Assembly: GCF_000485595.1 (NCBI RefSeq)
Contig: NW_014577066.1
Location: 854,113 to 901,306 of the forward strand
Reading direction: 5' to 3'
Source: Priapulus caudatus
Taxonomy: Eukaryota > Priapulida > Priapulimorpha > Priapulimorphida > Priapulidae
Length of the DNA stretch: 47,194 bases
Every line of letters starts with the position of its first letter. The stretch's first letter is position 1. The position numbers and the translations under genes are program-made. Positions 22,408 through 34,870 of this stretch are shown here, piece by piece. The notes under the pieces are model-generated. The model was not told where the DNA came from and made no database searches. It worked only from the letters and a program-made list of their open reading frames with translations.

Positions 22408-24104
22408 AGTTCGGCAATATAGACATACGACTTTAGTCAATGATTATTTCCGCTCAGACCAATATCATTAAAACATCCGATAATTCCTTAAAAGGACAAA
22501 ATACGCGTATTCAAAACCAGCAACAACATTGACCACAATAAATATGGCGGAACAAACTTAGTCCCATAATGCCATACGCGTTGTATATTTATATTATTTA
22601 TTTTATAATTATTTTAAACACGAAGCAATCGAGTTTAAAAACTAATACTAGACTAATTATTTGAAATTTAACTTTGGTTGCATGAAAATGTGATAAGCAT
22701 TTCAATGCACTCGTAACACACGTTTTCACTTCAGTTCAGATATTTCCCACAACTGATTGCGGAACCTAACATGGCGAGGATGGGCTGAAAGTCGGGACGT
22801 TGAAATCTATGTAAATATGTACACAGTTTTTGATTGACTGCTGTAGTAAAACGTGTATATGTGACAATGTATTTAGGCGCACAATATCAATAAAAATGTT
22901 ATTGTTTCGTATTGAAGCGAGTATGGTGGTAATTTGTTTAATATCAATGTGTTTATCTTAGCGAGTAAATTAATATCTCAGGAATTTGATTCTGTCAGAG
23001 AGGTTCGCCAACTTCACCCAGCAGAGCAGCTACAGTTACGTTATTGCATCTGGCTTTCTAAAACGCTACGTTATGTGTGTTATATCACGTTTTTAAAAGC
23101 AAGCCAGCTATGATGATCAAGCTGGAATCATTCATTTGGGCATGCATTACGTCGAAAATAATCCAGAGTTTAAATATTAAGTTAAAGGCATAATATTTCC
23201 ATCGATTATGCAAAGTTGACGAATGCTACAGTAACTGGCACCTTGTGTAGTTAATAAGTACATTACCTTATAGCCAAACGCGTATTAGTTTGTCCAATAT
23301 CACTGCTAATTACTAAGAAATGTCTAATTGAAATCCGTAAATTTGGTAATCTGGCGCCAACGCTAAATTTATTGCCAACAAAATAAGCAAGGATTTCGGT
23401 TCGGTGACCTCACATGTTGCTACAGGATGTTGAGCATCGAATTGTTTGTCCCGGGTAAATTGTTTGCCTAGTGTTATTATTTGCCTAGTTGCCACATATT
23501 ATATGTTGCTTGTAATCTCAAGAACTTCGTATATTCATTTATTCCCGAATCCTAAGAGTAAAACCATAACGTACGGAATGCGCACTCAGACTACAAGGAT
23601 CGAAATCACTGACGGCCGAGCATACGTGCGAAAATGTCCGGTGCACTATAATCTGTATGACACCGCCTCGCCGGTTACGGCCGGTAATAGCCGGCATAGC
23701 GGGTTGAAACTGTCAACAACGGATTTATTTGACCGCGGATTTCAATTGGATATTTCTTAGTAACCAGCAGTGATATTGGACAAACTAATACACGTTTGGC
23801 TATAAGGTAATGTACTTATTAACTACACAAGGTGCCAGTTACTGTAGCATTCGTTAAAATTGCATAATCGATGGTCATCTTATGCCTTTAATAGCAATAT
23901 TGGCAACATTCATTGATCAATGCTTCAGATACTTTTACGAACTATTATTTATTCCTTTCAGATTGGTGTGCGTGACAGCTTGCTTATGTATCAGGACGTA
24001 ACTGAAAGATAGAGAGGAATGTGCAGACGTTGTCATCGACAGTTTTGCTGTGTTTTATTCAAATATAACAAATAATCGTAAGCGGCTTTGGTTGTCGACG
24101 AATC
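22408..24104. other. Divergent intergenic region between FAM193 and the CRACD-like gene
   Basis: The two genes are head to head with 1.7 kb between start codons. A YY1-like word AATATGGCGG lies at 22541-22550, about 135 bp upstream of the FAM193 ATG. A good acceptor TTATTCCTTTCAG ends at 23961, suggesting a 5' UTR intron for the plus-strand gene. Much of the interval is the family B foldback element at 23182-23891. Confidence 0.6.
23182..23891. mobile_element. TTAA-flanked foldback element, family B copy 2
   Basis: Inverted arms of about 150 bp (AGGCATAATATTTCC... at left; its diverged reverse complement at right) are bounded on both sides by TTAA. The centre carries GGTAATCTGGCGCCAACGCT at 23345, shared with copy 1 at 18601 and 163-165 bp from the left end in both. 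The 104-codon ORF inside (23446-23760) has no recognisable domain. Confidence 0.75.
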
Positions 24105-26939
24105 ATGGCATCCAGTGTGGAACAGGAAGCCGGTACGTCTGCTGATGCACCTGACGCTGGCGACACGAAACAGAAAAGGGGATTCCAACCACTGAAAAGC
24201 ATGAGGAAGTTTTTTTCCCGCAAGCCGCAAAAATCCGGCGAGAAGAAATCAAAGTCCACGAGCCAACTCGATGCCGTGCCTGCCGAATCGGCCTATCACA
24301 AACCGAGCGCCGGCGCATCGGGCTTGAGCAGGTCACATGACGACGTTTTTGCCGCGAGCCACGCGGAAACAGAGAAGCTGGGCATAGCTGCCGTGTCGAT
24401 GGAGGTTCTGCCGCAGGCGGGTCGGCCGTGGAACGTCTCGATGGACAGCGAGGACGAGGGCCTTCCGCATTCACCTTACAACGTGTCGTCGACCAGCGAC
24501 GTGCCCAATCCACCCGAGTCGAGAACGAAATCTGCCTCGAAGGCATACAGTAGCGACAACAGCCTCCTGAGCATCAGCAGCCTCGACGAGGACGAGTCAC
24601 AGGAGCAGCCGGGGATAGACTTTGACACGGATGCGTCGCAGGTTAAGAGCTTAAGCAGCGCGGCGGCGCGGCACAAGATCGCCATTCGCCCGCAGCAGAG
24701 GCGGCGACCGCGCTTCAAGCCCATCCCCGAAGACCCGCTGCCCCCGACGCCCGAGCTGCCGGAAGATGCTGCGGAAGACGCTTCGCCGACGACAACGTGC
24801 GCGCCGCTCGTCGTCACGACGACGACTCCAGAGCCGAAGCCGCGCGAGAAGAAGTCGACGTTCGCCGGCGTCAAGCGTAAGCTGTCGCGACGCGACAAGG
24901 AGCACAAGCCGCGCAAGATCTTGGAGACGTCGTCGACGACGAAGAAGGACGACAGTCCGGGTTTCTTCGCGCGCATGAAGCGCTCGCTCCAGCGCAAGTC
25001 GACGCGCGAGTCGAAGTCGGCACCAAACTCGCCGACGCGCGGCACCGACAAGCCGCCGGACGCAGCGGCAAAGCACAGGTCAGCTAGTCAGCTTGAGGGG
25101 CTTCCTTCCCCCGTCGAGTCGGGCGCGCTCGCGCTGGCATACGACGAGAAGGTGACGAGCAAGCCGCCGATAGCCGGCATTCACTTCACGAAACGGGGCG
25201 AGGGCTACCGCGCCGCAGACGACGCGGGCAGTCCCACGACGAAGCAGCCGAAGACGTACAAGAGGTCCGTCTCGAAGGACGCGCAGACGCCCGACGCGAG
25301 GCACTTGCAGCCGGGCAAGAAGTCCGACGACATTCGCCGAACGAAGAGCGAGCGGATATCGCGCGAGCGCTCACCTGCCGCCGCCGCTGCCGGCCAGGAC
25401 ACGGCCGCCGCTCCCGTGAGCAAGCTGAGCCGCGACGCGAAGGCGCTTTCGATGAGCGAGCTCGCGGTGGAGGCGGCCGAGCGCGGGGGGCACGTGCTGC
25501 GGCCCCGCGACGCGGTGGCTACAGCGCAGCGCGGCGACGACGCCGATGACAGCGAGAGCGAGTTCTCGAAGGCGGTGGCGGGGATCACGAAGCGCGTTGA
25601 TGCGACGAAGCTCGAGTCGCTCGAGAAGAAGCGGCAGAGCGGCAGCGAGGCGGAGGAGGGCGCTGGCGAGGCGTTGCCGCGCGTCGTCCTGCGGAAGACT
25701 CGCCGTGCCGAGCAGCTCGTCGAATCACATGTCGAGTGTCCGCCTTCGCCGCCGCCGATATTTCAGCCGTCGCCGCCAAAGCTAAAACATCGGCCCTCTC
25801 CACCGCAGCCACAACATCAGCCCTCTCTTCCACAGCCGAAACATCAGCCCTCTTTGCCACAGCCGAAATTTCAGCCCTCACCGGCACAGCCGAAATTTCA
25901 GCCCTCGCCGCCACAGCCAAAGCATCAGCCCTCGCCGCCACAGCCAAAACGTCGGCCCTCGCCGCCACCGCCGAAACGTCCACCCTCACCGCCACAGGCC
26001 AAACATCCACCCTCTCCGCAGTGGAAACCCCCACGTCCATCTGCTCAGAAACCTCGCCCTGCGTCTCACAAGCCCGAGTCTATCATCCCCAAGCCAGCGC
26101 GCCGCGTCCCAGAGCACGCGCCCACGTCCGAGATCGCTGGCATTCCGAAACGTAACTCGGCCGAGGTGGAAATACTGAGGAAGGCGCCTGCGACTAACGA
26201 TCGGGCGTCATCCCGCGAAGCCCTACCAGTGGCTTCGTCGCGGGAAGCTGCACCGTTGGCGTCTTCGAACAGCGTTAAGTCGTCGCACGCTGACAGCTTC
26301 CTGAGCGAAGTCATGTTCGAGCTGTCTTCCTCGCCCACCGTCGAGCAACCTTCGTGCCAAAGTCCGTCGCCCGAGCTCGCAAACAGCTGGACACGGCCGG
26401 AGAAGAACGTCGACATTGTCATCGTCGACAAAGAACGCAGACCCGTCCCCGACGAGACGCCGCCTCGTCCTGCGAGAAGTCGGACGCTGCCCGGCGTCGA
26501 CGCCGCGGACGTCGAGCGTGCGCAGGCGGTGATCGCCGCGGCTAAGCGCGCGGATGCGGGCCGCGAGCGCAGCCACACGCAGCCGGTCAGCGAGGGCGAC
26601 GTCGCGCGCGCGGAGCGGACACTGCGCGCGCCGGACGCGGACGCCGTCGCCGCGACGACGGTGCGCGCGGCCGCGTCTCGGGCGCCGCCGCGGAAGCTGG
26701 AGCTGCGTGAGGGCGTCGCCGGCAGCGGCGGAGACGAGGCGCCGTCCTGGGTCGTGCTGGCGCAGCGCAAGCACGAGAGGTACAGCATCGATGGGCAGGA
26801 GAACGAGCTGAGAGACGGTACGAGCGCGCCGGCGGCGTTGGAGCCGGAACAGAAGGCGGCGGCAAAGGCAGAGGTCACCGACAACCGGCGATCGTCACGG
26901 GTGCTCGAGATGGTAAATAACTTCCAGAAGCTGCAGTAG
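24105..26939 (+). CDS. CRACD/CRACDL-like (KIAA1211, DUF4592-type) disordered protein
   Basis: A single 944-codon exon with a good start context (G at +4). The assignment rests on short segments: a basic N-terminal FQPLKSMRKFF (residues ~27-37); a Ser/acidic stretch (~140-175); AAARHKIAIRPQQRRRPRFK (~184-203), which resembles the AAKHKLAVKPK-type motif of vertebrate KIAA1211 proteins; and a C-terminal PSWVVLAQRKHERYS (~879-893). Vertebrate CRACD inhibits actin capping protein and supports epithelial junctions. I did not find a clear capping-protein-interaction motif, so that activity is not shown. Residues ~545-648 are a proline-rich repeat. The rest is low-complexity, Ser/Lys/Arg/Ala rich and probably disordered, with many basic-Ser/Thr phosphorylation-like sites. 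Third codon positions are strongly GC. Another scaffold family sharing such motifs remains possible; a gene of this length without introns is notable. Confidence 0.6.
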   Translation: MASSVEQEAGTSADAPDAGDTKQKRGFQPLKSMRKFFSRKPQKSGEKKSKSTSQLDAVPAESAYHKPSAGASGLSRSHDDVFAASHAETEKLGIAAVSMEVLPQAGRPWNVSMDSEDEGLPHSPYNVSSTSDVPNPPESRTKSASKAYSSDNSLLSISSLDEDESQEQPGIDFDTDASQVKSLSSAAARHKIAIRPQQRRRPRFKPIPEDPLPPTPELPEDAAEDASPTTTCAPLVVTTTTPEPKPREKKSTFAGVKRKLSRRDKEHKPRKILETSSTTKKDDSPGFFARMKRSLQRKSTRESKSAPNSPTRGTDKPPDAAAKHRSASQLEGLPSPVESGALALAYDEKVTSKPPIAGIHFTKRGEGYRAADDAGSPTTKQPKTYKRSVSKDAQTPDARHLQPGKKSDDIRRTKSERISRERSPAAAAAGQDTAAAPVSKLSRDAKALSMSELAVEAAERGGHVLRPRDAVATAQRGDDADDSESEFSKAVAGITKRVDATKLESLEKKRQSGSEAEEGAGEALPRVVLRKTRRAEQLVESHVECPPSPPPIFQPSPPKLKHRPSPPQPQHQPSLPQPKHQPSLPQPKFQPSPAQPKFQPSPPQPKHQPSPPQPKRRPSPPPPKRPPSPPQAKHPPSPQWKPPRPSAQKPRPASHKPESIIPKPARRVPEHAPTSEIAGIPKRNSAEVEILRKAPATNDRASSREALPVASSREAAPLASSNSVKSSHADSFLSEVMFELSSSPTVEQPSCQSPSPELANSWTRPEKNVDIVIVDKERRPVPDETPPRPARSRTLPGVDAADVERAQAVIAAAKRADAGRERSHTQPVSEGDVARAERTLRAPDADAVAATTVRAAASRAPPRKLELREGVAGSGGDEAPSWVVLAQRKHERYSIDGQENELRDGTSAPAALEPEQKAAAKAEVTDNRRSSRVLEMVNNFQKLQ
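25740..26040 (+). repeat. Proline-rich coding repeat in the CRACD-like gene
   Basis: About eleven tandem units of 7-9 codons on the theme QPSPPQPKH (variants SLPQPKH, SPAQPKF, SPPPPKR, SPPQAKH) encode residues ~545-648. The PxxPxP pattern with basic residues suggests SH3- or profilin/EVH1-type ligands by general knowledge. The near-identical DNA units make copy number variation likely. Confidence 0.85.
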
Positions 26940-29056
26940 GTCATGTTGTTTCGTTTCGGGTTGTTGCTGGTTTAAAAAAAATGCTACTAAGTACTTCTAC
27001 TTTCCTTTGCTCTTCCCAGCTCACTTTCACACTGAAGGGGAACAGAGTAGGGATTCATTTGCATATGTGCGCGTGACGTAGATGGAAGGATGGAAAACTA
27101 GTTATCGGCTTGTATGCGTTTGTGAATTAAGATATTCTGTACCTGTCTTGCTCAGAGGAAATGTTTTAAACGCTATACTTCATTTCCTAGTATTGCATCT
27201 GTAATTGATGTGCTAATGGCAAGGATTCTGCCTAATTATATATATATATATATATAATCGGAGATTCTATAAACACCATATTGCGAACAAATGGGTAGCC
27301 ACAGCTTGCAGCACTGCTGTATCCACTTCTGCTTTCCCCGATCGGATTCCCCGAGGTATTGGAGGAACTCCTTGTTGTACATTTGTAAATATGTGTCGTT
27401 TGCAACTCTGTGATGTTTTACCACCATTGTTGTGTGTGCACGGAGTCGGTAACGAAATCCTGAAAACGATTTGTCGGGCAGTTTCCAGGTGGCCGTACGC
27501 ATGCGATCTGTGCATTAAAGTACGTGTAAGCAGTAAACTTTACATACATGTACGTGCGTGCACGTATGTGCCATGTTAATTTCACCGGGAAGATGCCTCT
27601 GAGCCTTGTGTTTTGTTTTGCACTGGTTGACTTGTGAATTGGCATTGATGAAGCATCTAACCATCGTGTAATGTCTTCACCACTCCCGCAATTGCACGTC
27701 TCTGCAGTTCCGTAACTGATGACCTCCACGAGGATTTCCTCTCAATCAGTGCCAAACTGTTCACTGTATATGTACTATTAGATAGAGCGTGGGACCTGGT
27801 AGAATTATTAACCGACTTTCAGGTTGGTCGGTGTTCTGCTCAAAGGGCGTGGATGGGTGGGGGTTGTCTTCGTGATGATGTGTCAGTGCTTGTGATGGTG
27901 CCGGGTGGCAGACAGCCCACGATTGTGCACTGATAGTAAGGAACGCACGCTGTGAAAATCGTCAGGGTAACCTCTCTGGACGACGCAGCTATCTGCCAAT
28001 AGATTTTTACCATTATGCTGGAAATTGCCGGAAACCTGTCTCTCGTCTGGCGTGAGATTTCTGCGCGGCTAGGAATGTTGTACTGGCCCGCGTGCGCGTC
28101 GCACGAACGCACGCAGCGTGCGCAAGTTCAACGTTTGATAGTGAACTTTTGCTGCATGCGCGTGAGTATGTTGTTGCGTACACCTGCGAGAGAGCGAGAG
28201 CGTATTTTTCCTCGTGTGGAATGACAGATGATGAATGCTTGTGTTACGCAGGATGGCATCTAATAGACGCCGTTGCACATGTATTAGGACGGAACCGATT
28301 TGTTTCGTCATTTGGCATCAGTGGATGCAAATACAGTCGGGGAAAATGTAGAGAGAAATGTAATGAGAGGTGGGTTGAGTGAGCGAGCGATAGATATAAG
28401 CATAGAGAGAACTAGATAAAGAGGGCGCATGCCTCCGCGTGCGTACGCGCGTGCTTGAGTCTGTGCATGCGTGATTGCATGCGTGAGATAGCGAGCAAAT
28501 AAGAAAGGGGGCGAGGAGAGAGAGAAAGAGGGAGAGCGAGAGAGATAAAAAGAGGAGAAAGGTGAGTTAAGAAATAAGTACAGTGGGAGACTGCGCTTGT
28601 AAGTGATGTATTAACATTGTTGGTTTCTTTCATCAGCTGTGTGTGAACACCGTTGTGTTATATTGTATATATAGATATATTATATTTAACCCCACTAACC
28701 TGCTGTGATGAAGTGCCTTTTTTAAATACCAAAAATTTCAGAGCAGGAAAAGTGTAGTGTAAACTGCTATTTTTCCATAAAGTTCTAGACTATTTTACAA
28801 TAAGCTTGTGTGCTCGAGAGGAAAAGCAAACGTTCTTTTCAATCTATATTAGTATTGGCTTAAATTAGGCAGGTAAATAGGCTAAATTTACTAACTACCT
28901 GTAGGTATAGTAAAATAAACGTATGAGCGACGTAGCAGCTAAGTGTATGTAATAATAAGAGAATGATGTTAATTCGCTTCTGTAACTTATATCACGAGCT
29001 CATATGTACTGGAGCAATAGCATGCGGTCTGTATGCAAATAGTTAATGTGCTCTTG

Positions 29057-29097
<41 letters not shown>

Positions 29098-30033
29098 TAC
29101 AGTTAATGGTGCAATTATATAATACGCGCGAAGTACCGTGTGTAAACCCAATCGTAATATAACGCGGTTAAATAGCCCACGCAGCCGTTTAAAAAACAGG
29201 CTTTATGGCACTCGTGTACTCGTGTTTGGGGTGCGTGCATGTGAGTATTTTTACTCATGCAGGTGTGGCCTAACAACACCCACGTAGTTATCCTCATGTA
29301 GCTGAAGAGACGTATATACATACATAAGCCCTCTATTTAGCATGCCTGTATTTGTGTAAGCATTTATTTTAGACGTGTTTGGGGGCCTCTTCATCAATCA
29401 TGAAACAAAACCACAACGACAATAAGTGCGATTGTTTCATTTCGAGACGAGTGGAAATAACGAGGTAGTGTTTTACGGTAGGAATAGTCGAACAACAGCA
29501 CCTCTTGAACTATATATGTAGGCTGTGTGGAAGCTTGACGCGTGCCGGCAGTGACGCCTGCAGTGGGCGTCGTAGGCTGCTGCGCAGGTGATCACGTGGC
29601 ATGCGCCTAGTTCCCACAGCGGGTATCTATAGGTTCAGTATTATAGCGTGCCGGTCCTTGGATTTAGAGCATTAAAATGTGCTGGATCTATAAAACAATA
29701 GAAACTAAATTCTTGTCGAGGCGATGGCGCATGCGCAACCAGTGACGCGGACGCTCGAGGTGCGCTAGAAACGAGCTTTTATGGTAACATATAAATTACC
29801 TATAGCGCTGTATGAGTGGGGTCGTCGACTGTTGCGCACCTCCCACATACCTGAACGCCTCCTCCCGTGCTTCTGAAATTTATACTCCCAGTCGTTGCAT
29901 GTTGCCTTATCCGACGCTAATCGGCCACATAAAGCTGCATGTATGGCATGACTAGCGAGTTTCTGCGTGCATCTGCCCTATCCGAAACTAGGCTGTCACG
30001 TAATGTTGACGTGGCATTTCTTATGCCACATAT

Positions 30034-30071
30034 CAAGAGTAGATAATAAAACCTTTTATTATTTACTCTTG
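30034..30071. repeat. Near-perfect 18-bp-arm palindrome (snapback repeat P2)
   Basis: Left arm CAAGAGTAGATAATAAAA, spacer CC, right arm TTTTATTATTTACTCTTG; 17 of 18 pairs match. The arm is close in sequence to palindrome P1 at 3684 (GAGTAGATAATA shared). Confidence 0.85.
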
Positions 30072-30161
30072 CACATATATACCTCGTCCTCCTTCACCTG
30101 CTGGAATAATACGCACGCATACACGCACACTCACACATGCGCGCTCGCACACACACACATG

Positions 30162-30168
<7 letters not shown>

Positions 30169-30231
<63 letters not shown>
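30169..30231 (+). repeat. (AC)n microsatellite
   Basis: An uninterrupted AC dinucleotide run of about 63 bp, preceded from about 30110 by imperfect ACGC/GCGC-containing repeats. Confidence 0.95.
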
Positions 30232-30235
<4 letters not shown>

Positions 30236-30719
30236 TTTGCATCTTCCGTAGACACGAGCACGGAGGAATTCTGGGTTGTAACTTGTAAATGAAAATCTTG
30301 GGGATTCGTATATATGTCTATGACTGGCGCTATACGTTCACGATTACGTAGATCGAGTGCTTCGAGATACGTTACAACCCTCTATACTACTACTAATTGA
30401 CGCTCTCCGAGCTGTCACAAGATATAGGACATATACGCATGTAGTTTTCGCTCCCTGTCGACATGATCGCATGCATGTATGCTTTTATTTTTTCCCCATA
30501 TTTTGTGCAAATGACCTGTTGACGGCGCGTGGCGTTGAGCCGCCAAGTTGCGCGCGCTTCGTCAGGTGCTTAGTTGAAACTCTACGGACACGCTAGCACT
30601 CGGCTTGTGAATACGCGTGCCCTGCGTGGTTTGCAATTTGACGTCGTAACTGCAGTTTGCCCGTGTATTTGAATTCGTCCCGCTGTGATTCTGTGGTTGT
30701 GAGTGTTTCCGTGTATGTG

Positions 30720-30732
30720 CCACCAGGGGGCG
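30720..30732 (+). promoter_or_regulatory. CTCF-like motif, forward
   Basis: CCACCAGGGGGCG is an exact match to the core of the conserved bilaterian CTCF consensus. It lies in the gene-free interval between the CRACD-like gene and the tetraspanin. Binding is inferred. Confidence 0.5.
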
Positions 30733-32184
30733 ACGTGAACGCGTGCCGATTGCCGATGTGTTTTAACTTTCGTCGATGGTGTGGCGTCGTGTTAGTTTCT
30801 TAAATGGATATATATATATATATATATATAATATAATCACATAGAACAAAACCGTCTACGTAGTAGTTGCCGAATGCAGGGACGTGAGTGGGGGAATTCG
30901 AACTTTGAAACTTTTTTGCCGGCTGCGTCGGGTATATATTTTATCAACTGCATTTGTTACCTCTGTACACACGAGACCTGTCCAAGAAATGTTGGTGCTG
31001 ATATTTTGATCTACTATATATTTTTGGCGCGATCGTGTCGTAGTTGTGAGCTAGCATGTGCTCACTTGCTCATCTTAAGCTGTTTCACACGTTGCTGTTT
31101 CTGGCTTCTCTCGCGCCGCCTCGCATTTTCCTCCTAAATTGTGTTCTAGGATCTCATTACCTCATTTCCCAGTGTCGCACGAAATGGGAAATTGACGAAA
31201 TCCATAGCTTGAGCTAATACGAGATTAGCTCTTCCATTGCAGCCCTTCGCACAGCCATAGGTCATTATGGCAGTGATAATTACAGAAGTGTCAGTCCAGT
31301 AATCCATTTCGATGGCGGCGTAGAAAAGTAAGTGTGCGCACAGAGCTTATAGGATCGCTATGCTGCCCCATCACATCCTCAATGATGTAACCCGTTTACC
31401 TTTGATGTGGTGTGTATGTGTATATGGTAGTATGTCTACCTGCGGTCAGCTCCCAATCCTGCTTACGACACGTCTATGTTTTGTAATAATATGAATGTCA
31501 TATTCTTATAAACATTTTTAAGGGGCGCATTCTGACATTGCTCCAGTCGCTCGAAGGCACTCTCCGTCTGGCACTTGCATGTGTTACGAGTTCCAATAAA
31601 CCGTACATACAAAAACCATTGAGCTGCGTATGCGCCAGTGAAGCGCTGCCAAGTATACTATCACTACCGTGTGTAGTGGGCTGTTAAGAAAAAGAGCGCG
31701 CAAGCTCTATTAATCGCTGGTGGAGGGGTTCTGCTGCAAACTGGGAGTGCATGAGGGTACCTCAATGCCAGATTGTGTCCTATTAAATCCTTGTCAGCTC
31801 CTTTCTCCGCCTTATAAATTATAATGAAGGTGCTACCGCAGTGACTGCCATTTGTGGGGACATCAGACTATTTTGTGCTACGCAGCTCTGCCGGTAGTTG
31901 TCGTTTCATGCTAGTTAAATAAGCACCTACTCTAAACGCGTGTCAACAAAACTGGATGCTAGGGTTTTGTCGAGTGAACGCCGTTAGTATATCTTCATGT
32001 AATGCACGTGTTAACGGCAAGTTGTAGTTGTGAAATCTAGTATTATATTCCACTATACCCTTATATCGGATATGCTGCTGTTACCTGTAGTATTACATGT
32101 CACTGTTAACTATTTAAGTATATTCTTCTATGTTACTTTACGCAAACCGAAAATACCACAGACAGCCTAACCGCATATATATAC

Positions 32185-32194
32185 NNNNNNNNNN
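32185..32194. other. Assembly gap (10 N)
   Basis: Ten unresolved bases between TATATATAC and CATATAGCATATGG. The true size is unknown because the gap falls in AT-rich and CA-rich low-complexity sequence that is hard to assemble. Confidence 0.99.
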
Positions 32195-32263
32195 CATATA
32201 GCATATGGAACATAAATATATATAACATATAGAACATAGACACATATAACACAAAACGCATGC

Positions 32264-32400
32264 GCGTGCACGCACACACACACACGCGCGCGCGCACACG
32301 AACACGCACGCACACACACACACGCATGAACGCACACGCACACAAACACACCCGAACGCACTAACGCACGCGCACGCACGTATACGTACACACGCGCACA
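32264..32400 (+). repeat. CA/CG low-complexity tract
   Basis: Imperfect ACACGCAC/CGCGCG repeats just right of the N gap. The apparent Cys/Val/Arg-rich minus-strand ORFs here (about 32133-32419) are read-through of this tract and the gap. Confidence 0.9.
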
Positions 32401-33110
32401 TATAGTGACACGCACGCATATATATATATATATTATAAACTAGGCTTCATAACACGATAGTTGTGATCGAGTGTAGTCAAGATAGATCCATATATTATTG
32501 CTGCACTGTTTGTGCGTGTGGTTGTTTCACTGTACGGACCGTTCTGCAGAGTTCTGGAGTGCAGACTTCACATGCCTGCGAATGGTTATGTAATCGCCAT
32601 GACAATAAAGTACATACCCGTCAATATTCACAATAACCTCGCTGTTGTCGTGTATGTGTGTGGGGCGCGCGTACAGGCGGGCGGGTAGGCACAGAGCGTG
32701 CGTTGTCTTAGGACAAAGGATTGATAGTCAGCAGTATACGGACCATCCGGTCCCTGAGGACGGTGGCAGCGAGATCTCTATGGTGCAGGCTGACAGATAG
32801 GCAACGGGTACCTTCCGCTGCTACTGCTTTACATTCATGTGTTGCCGCAGGGTGGCGAAGCGGTTAGTTGCCCACACGCGCGAGTGTTTACATTCTTCGT
32901 GCTCATTAGCTGTGTACACACCGACCAATGTCATAAACAAAGTCCTATGTTTCCGGGAAACTCTGTGTGTACATACGTGCGTGCGTGTCTGCGTGGTGTG
33001 CGTGTGTGCGTACGTGCGTGCGTGCATGTGAGTAGGCAATGTAGTCGAGTGTAGGCTAACAAGCTGGTGCATTGTGGTTCCTACACACGAAACGCTATCC
33101 ATCTATCAAC

Positions 33111-33111
33111 A

Positions 33112-33158
<47 letters not shown>
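33111..33158 (+). repeat. (ACGC)n microsatellite
   Basis: Twelve near-perfect ACGC tetranucleotides in a row. Similar CACG/ACGC tracts recur near 38161-38195 and 40730-40770. Confidence 0.95.
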
Positions 33159-34870
33159 TTTTATACGGACCTAGATATTCACGATAAGAAAAGTCCAATG
33201 AATGTTTCATTATTATATATCTTTATTTTACTGATGCCTACATACAACCGAGTGATAAATGACATTTATTATTTACACGTTATATACAATCAAATATCAC
33301 TAGAACAGCAAAATTTACTTAGCTAAGCAATGACTAAACCGCACATGTAGGGATGCATGACAACTATACATCCATTAGTGACAAGTTTGGTCGTCGAGAT
33401 ACAGATATATAAGGTACTTTTATAGTGAGATTTCACTCATTAAAAGATTTGCAGTATGCCAGTAAACATTGAGCAGAAGCGTGATAACGTTAACTGATGT
33501 TGCCTTGTCACGTCCTACACGTAGACGATTCGTTGCATGTGGCATTCAACTTCAGTTTTATTGTTTTTCTCCAGAAATATCTCGTCTCATACAGTGATAT
33601 AGAAAAATTCTGCACCAGCTGAATGGCTAGAGAGCAAACGCGCGATGCAGTCTGGTTACTTCATGCGCAAAACTCGAATAGGCTACATAACACCACACGA
33701 ACAATATTGTACACTAGCATTACTGGCTATAGCACATGAAAGACAACGCTGAAAACTTGGTAAAACATCGTCGCTTCATTTGAGACCATTTTTACCAGTT
33801 TATCCGAATTAAATAGGTGCTACTATGTATCTACGCACACATATACAACGATATTACGCCAAATTCACGCGTGCAAAAATGAGCCCGTATAGAATTTATT
33901 TTTTACTGACGTTACCAAGAGCACATGCATTGTTTATGTGCTACTGACGTTATCATATTAACCATGCTCTAGCTATATGATTCAACTTTCATATGATTCT
34001 AATTTTTATCACAATAGTTTCACAGACTGGCTTGCTACAAATAAAACCAAATAAAAAGCGAAACAAATTTAAGCATTCAAGCGTATACGGATAAAAAAGC
34101 TCCCGAATAGCGTAAAATAAGCCTAAAATAATGTAAAATAAAATTCTAACTAAACTAAAATAAAGTAGCTGATCATGTGCTGCCGAGAAGAGAGCGAATT
34201 TCTAACATTAACGAGGGGAGTACATTTTTTAAGAAAGGCATAGTTATTAGAGCACATATAAACCAAAATCATTGCTAGCTAAACGAATTACGAGCCGCAG
34301 TCAGCCAGGAAGGTTCAAAAGATTAACAGCACGTGCTATTATGAATCAGATTATTCTGTGCTACACACAAGTCAACTACTGCTAAGGATCTACACGCATT
34401 ATTATTTGTCATAATATCATTGACAGGGGTTCTCTCTTTTTCAGGGGACATCAAATTTTGCACAGCCAATGAATTGTAATGCTTATTATCACAGCTTTTG
34501 CTTTTCCTCTTCGTCCTCGCGCACGCTTAGCGGTCTATGATAATATGTGTACATACATGTGCACGTTGAAAATTTAAACAGATTGCGCCACCTCGCGAGA
34601 ACGTACGCAAGGTTTTACAACTGTTCTCTCTGCGCTCTTCGGCACATCACGTTCAGCTGCGCTAAACGCAATAGTGCCCGGGATGTCTAAACCAAAAGAG
34701 CGAGTGATATTTATGAGCATAAACACCTACTTATCAAGAAGCGCCAAGAGACGCTCACCTATGAATAAGCAGTGTCTGTATAAGCAGCTACGAATATAGC
34801 ATAAACACACTGAAGACATCAAGAGCGATACATTCGCCCTGCCCAGTGTCGCGAGCAGATGCTGTAGTTT

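Noticed and set aside
23446-23760. 104-codon ORF inside the family B foldback element
   Set aside because: Partly runs into an inverted arm and has no transposase or other domain features.
32133-32419. Cys/Val/Arg-rich minus-strand ORFs across the N gap
   Set aside because: Read-through of CA/CG and TA simple repeats and of ten unresolved bases.
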